Source: an uncultured Clostridium sp.
GTDB lineage: Bacteria > Bacillota > Clostridia > TANB77 > CAG-508
Reading direction: 5' to 3'
DNA length: 64,000 nt
Assembly: GCA_947244325.1 (NCBI GenBank)
Contig: CAMXJY010000009.1
Span: forward strand, 1 to 64,000
A program made the position numbers and the translations under genes. Shown piece by piece: positions 58,186-64,000 of this stretch; within the stretch, counting starts at the first letter, position 1; each line of letters opens with the position of its first letter. Under the pieces are notes generated by a model that had not been told where the DNA came from, made no database searches, and saw only the letters and a list, made by a program, of their open reading frames with translations.

Positions 58186-59466
58186 ATGGAAAAATTAAAA
58201 GATAAATATAAATTTATATTAATACTTATAATTGTTTTTGCTATTTTAATCAGAATAGTTTTTGTATGCAAAAATACAATATCAGATTATCAATTTGATG
58301 TTGGAATTGGAGCTATTAATTCAGAAGAAGATTATAATAATTTATATGAAAATTTTGAAGAAGAACCAAATACTGGAAGACATATAAATTATATAATGCA
58401 GTTATATACTTATAATTCTTTACCAAATAAAATTATAGGTCAATTTTATCATCCACCTTTACATCATTTTATAATGTCAAGTTGGCTTAAAATATCAGAT
58501 AATATTTCAAGTATTAGTAGTTTTAAGTTTGAGAGTATGCAATTTATTACACTAATATATTCAAGTCTAATACTTATTTTCTTATATAGAATATTAAAAG
58601 AATTGGAAATTGAAGATAAAAATAAAATTATACCAATGATTTTATTCTCGTTTTATCCGTTATATATTTTTATGTCAGGTTCTATAAACAATGATGAACT
58701 TGTAACAATGTTTGCTATATTAGAATTATTTTATTTAATGAGATGGCAAAAAAATCCTAGTATGAAAAATGCAGTAATAATTGCATTATGTATAGGATTA
58801 GGATTGATGACTAAAACATCTATGATAGTTATGCTTGTGCCAACTATTTATGTATATTTTAAAAAGTTAATAGAATTTGTAAATAGTGATAATAGTATAA
58901 AAAAATTATTAATAGAATTATTAGTTTTTACAGTAATCTCAAGTTTTTTAGGATTATGGTTTCAAATTAGAAGTTTAGCAAATAACTTAAATACTTTAGG
59001 AATTATACAGCCATATGAATATTTAAGTATAGCAAATGAAAGTATTTTCGCTAGGTTTGGATTATGTAATATTTTTAAAGTTAGTAATGTAAATATATGG
59101 AATTATCTAATTTATTCTTCTATAAATTTTGTAGTAACTGATAAGTTAGCACCATATAATATAATAATGATAATAGCAGTAATTACATTAATAGCAGATA
59201 TTGTATATTTTATTTTAAAAAATAGAAAAACGAGTAAAATTTTAATTATTACATTAATTACATGGTGGATATCTTATTTTTACTTAAATATTAGTATGCC
59301 ATATACATGTTCAATGCATTCAAGATATATGGTGCTTCCAATTTCAATAGGGATTATTTATTTAGGATTAGGAATGAAAAATGAAAATAATAAAGTAATA
59401 AAAGTTCAAGTATATGTATCTTCAATTGTAGTTTCCTTAATGAGTATTTTTAGCTTTATCATATAA
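58186..59466 (+). CDS. GT39/ArnT-like membrane glycosyltransferase
   Basis: A 426-residue protein with about 10-11 membrane helices. The early loop 'YHPPLHHFIMSSW' is typical of PMT/ArnT-type lipid-linked sugar transferases, which glycosylate surface molecules outside the membrane. GAGGA at 58176-58180 favours the ATG at 58186; in-frame ATGs at 58171 and 58138 are possible but lack well-placed sites. Confidence 0.8.
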   Translation: MEKLKDKYKFILILIIVFAILIRIVFVCKNTISDYQFDVGIGAINSEEDYNNLYENFEEEPNTGRHINYIMQLYTYNSLPNKIIGQFYHPPLHHFIMSSWLKISDNISSISSFKFESMQFITLIYSSLILIFLYRILKELEIEDKNKIIPMILFSFYPLYIFMSGSINNDELVTMFAILELFYLMRWQKNPSMKNAVIIALCIGLGLMTKTSMIVMLVPTIYVYFKKLIEFVNSDNSIKKLLIELLVFTVISSFLGLWFQIRSLANNLNTLGIIQPYEYLSIANESIFARFGLCNIFKVSNVNIWNYLIYSSINFVVTDKLAPYNIIMIIAVITLIADIVYFILKNRKTSKILIITLITWWISYFYLNISMPYTCSMHSRYMVLPISIGIIYLGLGMKNENNKVIKVQVYVSSIVVSLMSIFSFII

Positions 59467-59590
59467 ATGATATTTAATTTTGTTCACACAATGTTTACAA
59501 TTATTTAATATTAATTTAATAAAGTATATATAAAATATCATTGAAAAGAGATAAAAAACTCTTATTATATTAAAAAGAAAGGATGATTGA

Positions 59591-60331
59591 ATGGTAGAAG
59601 AAGAAAAAGAATATTTGATTAGTATGGAGAATAATTTAGTTAATAAAGAACAAATAAATATAAATGATAATAATTTTCAAAAAATAATGTTTTTATATAG
59701 TTCTGCTTTAAAAGAAATAAAAACTAAGATGGAGATATTACAAGAGGAACTTAAGATATTTTCAAATTATGAACCAATAGAATATATATCAACAAGAATA
59801 AAAAAGCCAGAAACTATTTTAGAGAAATTAAAACGAAAAAATCATGAATTAACATATGAAAATATGTTTGAATATATTAATGATATAGCTGGAATAAGAA
59901 TAGTTTGTAATTTTAAAAGTGATGTTTACAAATTAGTAGAAATTATAGAGGGATTTCAAGATATTAGAATATTAAATAAAAAAGATTTTATGAAAAATCC
60001 AAAAAAGAGCGGATATATGAGTTATCACTTGGTAATAGAAGTTCCAGTTAATTTTTCATCAGGAATAATGTATGTTAAAGTAGAAATTCAAATAAGAACT
60101 TTAGGTATGGATTTTTGGGCAAGTTTGGAACATAAACTTAAATATAAAAATCCTAATATTTCTAAAAATGAATCTAAAAATCTTATAAAATATGCGAAAG
60201 TAATAAATAACATTGATGATAATATGCTTACAATTTCAAATAAATTAGATAAAGAAAAAAGCAATAATATAATGATATCAGCTGAAAATAAGCAAAAAGG
60301 TGATATGAAAAAATTTGATTTTAAACTATAG
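59591..60331 (+). CDS. Small alarmone synthetase (RelQ/YjbM/YwaC-like)
   Basis: A 246-residue single-domain RelA/SpoT synthetase making (p)ppGpp-type alarmones. 'STRIKKPETILEKL' (ATP-binding R-x-K), 'INDIAGIRIVC', 'KKSGYMSYHLVIEVP' (GTP-binding Tyr) and 'VEIQIRTLGMDFWASLEHKLKYK' (catalytic Glu) are all present. No hydrolase, TGS or ACT domain. AAAGGATG precedes the ATG. Confidence 0.93.
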   Translation: MVEEEKEYLISMENNLVNKEQININDNNFQKIMFLYSSALKEIKTKMEILQEELKIFSNYEPIEYISTRIKKPETILEKLKRKNHELTYENMFEYINDIAGIRIVCNFKSDVYKLVEIIEGFQDIRILNKKDFMKNPKKSGYMSYHLVIEVPVNFSSGIMYVKVEIQIRTLGMDFWASLEHKLKYKNPNISKNESKNLIKYAKVINNIDDNMLTISNKLDKEKSNNIMISAENKQKGDMKKFDFKL

Positions 60332-60364
60332 AAAGTAACAAATTTTAAAGAAAATATATAAAAT

Positions 60365-60396
60365 AAAGTGAATAGTTTTTCTATTCATTTTGTTTT
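60365..60396 (+). terminator. Terminator of alarmone synthetase gene
   Basis: AAAGTGAATAG/CTATTCATTTT (11 pairs, one G-U, 5-base T loop) followed by TTGTTTTA. Confidence 0.8.
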
Positions 60397-60495
60397 ATTA
60401 CAGAATAAAAATACAAAGTATAATTTTGAATATAGGAAAAAGAAATTATTTTTAGAAAATAATTATGAATTTTTAGGTTAATTTACATAAAATGG

Positions 60496-60524
60496 TTGAA
60501 AAATGATACAAAATCTGGTATAAT
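60496..60524 (+). promoter_or_regulatory. Promoter of deaminase-SLOG gene
   Basis: TTGAAA (60496-60501), 17 bases, TATAAT (60519-60524), 50 bases before the ATG. Confidence 0.7.
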
Positions 60525-60574
60525 ATAGAATTAACTAGGAGAAATAAAAAGAAAGGTAAGGAGAGAATATAATA

Positions 60575-63100
60575 ATGGAGAATTTAAAATATTTTGATAA
60601 GTTTTATATAGACAAAGAAAAGGATATTGTCGTAGAACTTTACAAAAATAGCCAAGTAAAAGATGAGCTTACTTATATTATAAGAACTCCTAATCATAAA
60701 AGTGGAAATTTAATCACTAATTTAGCTAAATTATGTGGTTTAGAAACAATGAATGATGAAAATGAATTAAAAATAATAAAAGATAATATACCTGCTTCAA
60801 TAAATGGTGATAATGAAGAGGTATATATTTTTAGGCTAGCAGGAATGAAAATAGCAAATATCTACAATAACAGAATTGAAGTAAAAGCAAAAATGCCAGC
60901 TATAACAAAAACTTTAATGTCACAAACAAAGGATTATAAGTTTGATATAAGCAAAACAATAGTAAAATCATATATCTTAAAGAAATCAAAATTTAGAACA
61001 GACTTACACACACATATGAATGCAAACTTATCACCAGATGTTTTAATATCACTTGGAATTGCAAATCAACTTAGATATCCTTTATATTATATAAAGAAAT
61101 TGAATTTAAAATTAACAGAAAAACAAGAAAAAGCAATATATGAAGATAGAAAAATTGCTGAAAAGCAATTTGAAAATTCAGAATTAGTTGGAAAATACTT
61201 AACAAGAAAAATAGATGATAACACATTTATAAATTTTGCAGATTTAATATTAAATAATTTAGAAAATGCAGAAGAAAATATTTTAAAAATAAGAACAAGT
61301 TTAGCATTATTAAAAGACGGGCAAGCGGTTTTTACAAATCTTGAAAAATTATATATATATAGATATGTATTTTGTAAAGGAACAAAATCAGAAAATAAAA
61401 TAAAATTAGATAATAAGAAAATTGAAAAAATACCAGAAAGAGATATAGTAAGCTTTGTAAAACAAATGTTAGAAGATAAAAAAGCAGGAAGCAAATACGA
61501 GCATAATACTTTAAGACAAGATAAATATTTATGGATAGCTAGAGAATATCAAAAACAAGGGATTTTCTATTCAGAAATAGCAGACACAGATTTAGCTAAA
61601 ATAGGAGAACCAGCAATAAAAGTTTTAGAAGATGTACATGAAATTATGCCAAAAATAGAAGAAGAAACAGGAGTACAAATTAGACTTTTATTTGCAATAA
61701 GACGTATTCCATTAACAATAATAAAAGATCAAAAAACAAGTTCAAATTATTTAAGAGAAAACCTAGATGTTTTAAGAGCAATAGCAAGAAGTCCATATGT
61801 AGTTGGAAGTGATTTCATAGGAGAAGAAATAAACGATATATCAGAATTAAAACCAGTAATAAGAGAACTTGTACAATATGCAGTAACAGAAGATGAAGGA
61901 TTTACAATAAGAATACATGCAGGAGAAAATGATAGTTTAAGAGATAATGTAGCAAAATCAATAGAATGTATAAAAGATTCTTTATTAGAAGGTCAAAAAT
62001 TACCAAGATTTAGATTAGGTCATGGATTATATACAGCAGACTTAAATTCAGAAGAAGGTAAAAAATTAATAAAAGCAATGAAAGAAACAGGAGCAGTACT
62101 TGAATTCCAATTAACATCAAATGTAAGATTAAATAACTTAACAGCTTTAGAAAGACACCCACTTAAAGTATACTTAGAAAATGGAATAAAATGTGTTCAA
62201 GGAACAGATGGATGTGGATTTTATGGAACAGATACAATAGATGAACAATTAGCACTTCAAAACTTAATTGGAATAGATGAAAACGATTTTGCAAAAATGA
62301 GAGCAGTAGAAGATGAAATAATAAATCATTCACAAAAATATTTTAAAGAAAAATCTAAAAAATTTGAAGAATTTCTTGCAGGTAGAACAATAAGAGAAGC
62401 TATATTAAAAGCTGAAGAAGAAAATTTTGAAAAGAGTAAAAACAATACTATACCTATGAGAATAAGTGATAAATTAGATTCAGAGGAAAAACTAAAAGAA
62501 AAAATTAAAAACTTACCAGAAGATAAAATTCCAATTGTTATAGCAGGTGGAAGTTTTAATGCTAAAAATAGAGAAACAGTTTTAAGTAATGAAGGAAAAG
62601 AAGCAATAAGAAAATTAGTTGAAAACTTAAATAATGAAAAAGTTTACTTTGTAGTAGGACATAAAATGAATGGATATGAAAAAGCTGTTTTAGATGTAGC
62701 AAAAGAATTAAATAAAAAATTTGAAATAAATGCAATAGTTCCAAAAGAAGTATCAGCAGAAGAAGTTGATAATTTATTAAAAGAGAATATAAATGGAATT
62801 AGAATATCAACTGAAAGAGAAGAAATGGGAATATATAAAAGCTTTAATTATGAAATATTTGAAAGAAGAAATTCAATAGTTGTGGCATTTGATGGAAATT
62901 CTCCAGTATCAAATTTAGTTCAAGAAGCTAAAAATGGAAAAGGAAAAGCTAAAATATATGTTAATTCAGAAGTAGAAGCTTTAAAAGATAAAGCAACATC
63001 ATTAGAAGGATATGTAAAATCATTTAAAGTAAAAGACAATTTAGCAGAAAAGATTTTAAAAGATTATCCAGAAATTGGAATGAGTAATAAATTAGCTTAA
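60575..63100 (+). CDS. Adenosine/AMP deaminase-like protein fused to SLOG-like domain
   Basis: An 841-residue three-part protein. Residues 1-130: an unrecognised beta-rich region. About 140-625: a metal-dependent deaminase barrel with 'DLHTHMN' (H145, H147), 'IRIHAGEND' (H448), 'RLGHGLYTAD' (H483) and 'QGTDGCGFYGTD', as in adenosine deaminase relatives, with a large insert after the first motif. From about 652: a Rossmann-like domain ('IPIVIAGGSF', 'IVVAFDGNSPVSNLVQEA') that looks like SLOG/LOG nucleotide-binding folds. AAGGAG precedes the ATG. Terminators on both sides make it monocistronic. Confidence 0.8.
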   Translation: MENLKYFDKFYIDKEKDIVVELYKNSQVKDELTYIIRTPNHKSGNLITNLAKLCGLETMNDENELKIIKDNIPASINGDNEEVYIFRLAGMKIANIYNNRIEVKAKMPAITKTLMSQTKDYKFDISKTIVKSYILKKSKFRTDLHTHMNANLSPDVLISLGIANQLRYPLYYIKKLNLKLTEKQEKAIYEDRKIAEKQFENSELVGKYLTRKIDDNTFINFADLILNNLENAEENILKIRTSLALLKDGQAVFTNLEKLYIYRYVFCKGTKSENKIKLDNKKIEKIPERDIVSFVKQMLEDKKAGSKYEHNTLRQDKYLWIAREYQKQGIFYSEIADTDLAKIGEPAIKVLEDVHEIMPKIEEETGVQIRLLFAIRRIPLTIIKDQKTSSNYLRENLDVLRAIARSPYVVGSDFIGEEINDISELKPVIRELVQYAVTEDEGFTIRIHAGENDSLRDNVAKSIECIKDSLLEGQKLPRFRLGHGLYTADLNSEEGKKLIKAMKETGAVLEFQLTSNVRLNNLTALERHPLKVYLENGIKCVQGTDGCGFYGTDTIDEQLALQNLIGIDENDFAKMRAVEDEIINHSQKYFKEKSKKFEEFLAGRTIREAILKAEEENFEKSKNNTIPMRISDKLDSEEKLKEKIKNLPEDKIPIVIAGGSFNAKNRETVLSNEGKEAIRKLVENLNNEKVYFVVGHKMNGYEKAVLDVAKELNKKFEINAIVPKEVSAEEVDNLLKENINGIRISTEREEMGIYKSFNYEIFERRNSIVVAFDGNSPVSNLVQEAKNGKGKAKIYVNSEVEALKDKATSLEGYVKSFKVKDNLAEKILKDYPEIGMSNKLA

Positions 63101-63124
63101 AAATATTTAAAATTAATAAGAAGG

Positions 63125-63156
63125 GAATAATTAGTTTTCTAATTATTCTTTTTTTG
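63125..63156 (+). terminator. Terminator of deaminase-SLOG gene
   Basis: GAATAATTAG-TTTT-CTAATTATTC then TTTTTTT: perfect 10-base stem. Confidence 0.92.
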
Positions 63157-63169
63157 TCTTATACAGAGA

Positions 63170-63210
63170 AGGATTTGACAATATTTGTACATTTCTTAGC
63201 TATGTGTAAC
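63170..63210 (+). repeat. Fragment of the dispersed repeat
   Basis: GACAATATTTGTACATTTCTTAGCTATGTG matches the tail of copy C (5131-5155) without the hairpin module. Confidence 0.6.
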
Positions 63211-63280
63211 GAATATCATCTACTACTATTGTTCTGTCTTTAAATGTCAAAAAAATAGGACAAGTTTTTGAAAAAATATA

Positions 63281-63309
63281 TTGAAATATTTATATTGTAT
63301 TGATAAAAT
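63281..63309 (+). promoter_or_regulatory. Predicted promoter of the last gene
   Basis: TTGAAA (63281-63286), 17 bases, TAAAAT (63304-63309). Confidence 0.6.
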
Positions 63310-63337
63310 AAATCTTAAGAGTGAGGTAGAATGTCAT

Positions 63338-64000
63338 ATGAATACAATAGATGAAAATTTAGATGTAAGAAACACTTTAAAAATAAGTGATAAAAATAAA
63401 ATACATTTATATTATAAAGTTCAAAGTGTAATAAAAAATGTTAAAATAAAAAAATATATGAGAGAACGTGATTTAATATCTAAAGAAGGGATGTCCTTTT
63501 TTGGAGGGATTACAGGAAAAAATAATTTACAATTTGAGAAAATGAGAAATATAAAACTAAAGTTAGAACTTTTGCAAGCACAAAAAGAAAGAAATCCAGA
63601 GAAATTTGATTTAACAGAAATGATGGCAGATATATATGCGTGTGCAATAGTTGATCTTGGAGGAAAATTTACTACAGAAATGAGTAACATATATAGTAAT
63701 ATAAAAGAAAAATATTATTGGGAAAACAATAAAGAAATATCAGATGAAAAACTTTATATGCTTGCATGCGAAAAAATATCTAAAGGAAATTCGTATTTAC
63801 CAGTAATACACAAAGAAAATCCAAAAGGAATTTTTGGAAATATAAAAATGCAAACAGAATTCTTAAAATTAGAAAATAAGAAAATTGAAAATCAAATAAT
63901 ATTAGAAAGAGGAAAGAGTCAATTTGAAACTTTTTCAAATGACCCAAATAATATGTCATTTATAATTCCAACTAACGTGAAAAATGCCAAAAAAAACTTG
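63338..64000 (+). CDS. Hypothetical protein, truncated by window end
   Basis: An open frame of 221 codons runs off the end without a stop. The product starts 'MNTIDENLDVRNTLKISD' and is soluble, Lys/Glu/Asn rich, with 'FFGGITGKNN' near residue 55 and 'AIVDLGGKF' near 105. I do not recognise it. GAGGT 10 bases upstream supports the ATG at 63338; the ATG at 63331 in another frame stops after seven codons. Confidence 0.7.
   Translation, partial: MNTIDENLDVRNTLKISDKNKIHLYYKVQSVIKNVKIKKYMRERDLISKEGMSFFGGITGKNNLQFEKMRNIKLKLELLQAQKERNPEKFDLTEMMADIYACAIVDLGGKFTTEMSNIYSNIKEKYYWENNKEISDEKLYMLACEKISKGNSYLPVIHKENPKGIFGNIKMQTEFLKLENKKIENQIILERGKSQFETFSNDPNNMSFIIPTNVKNAKKNL

Overview
The window looks like chromosome from an uncultured, strictly fermentative, spore-forming Clostridia-type Firmicute. 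It is very AT-rich and codes mostly on one strand, with Gram-positive Shine-Dalgarno sites. It carries a cotJABC spore-coat operon, a spore photoproduct lyase, a flavodiiron oxygen/NO detoxifying protein and a BspA/dockerin surface protein. Organism identity is inferred from gene content only.

Layout. 0-13.9 kb: ordinary core genes (BrkB-like membrane protein, pyruvate kinase, a CIRCE-controlled Hsp20, MnmA, a copper-homeostasis unit csoR-copA with copZ fused in frame, flavodiiron protein, CNNM/CBS membrane protein, alcohol dehydrogenase). 14-19 kb: XRE regulators, a flavodoxin-fold reductase and a large secreted leucine-rich-repeat protein whose promoter shares a palindromic operator with a small divergent XRE gene. 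19-27 kb: cotJABC on the minus strand, a zeta-type toxin module, a PHP phosphoesterase, secG, rnr, rlmD. 27-55 kb: a long plus-strand accessory island of small, tightly packed genes. It is dominated by nucleotide-pool sanitation and repair (five NUDIX proteins, MazG-like, RdgB, MTA/SAH nucleosidase, deoxyribosyltransferase-like, UDG, SplB), with transporters, an APH-like kinase, a pyroglutamyl-peptidase/nitrilase fusion and a heterodimeric ABC exporter. 55-58 kb: a less AT-rich, apparently foreign TPM-domain plus LemA pair. 58-64 kb: a glycosyltransferase, a small alarmone synthetase, a deaminase-SLOG-like fusion, and an unknown gene running off the end.

Most notable observation. Four unrelated conserved genes of the island (threonine-aldolase-like, second ABC half-transporter, rdgB, splB) are each broken into two frames, and in all four the break is the same tetranucleotide: an in-frame CGG codon followed by A. 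Skipping the C (reading GGA, +1) restores the full conserved protein every time. By eye, these are the only in-frame CGG codons in genes of native composition in this window. The three other in-frame CGG codons lie in three genes of foreign composition. This suggests CGG is unassigned or starved here and serves as a +1 recoding signal (CGG_A).

Other points: an internal ribosome-binding site that could release free CopZ from the CopA-CopZ fusion; a CsoR operator inside the csoR promoter spacer; and a dispersed family of modular intergenic hairpin repeats whose stems vary between copies while pairing is kept.
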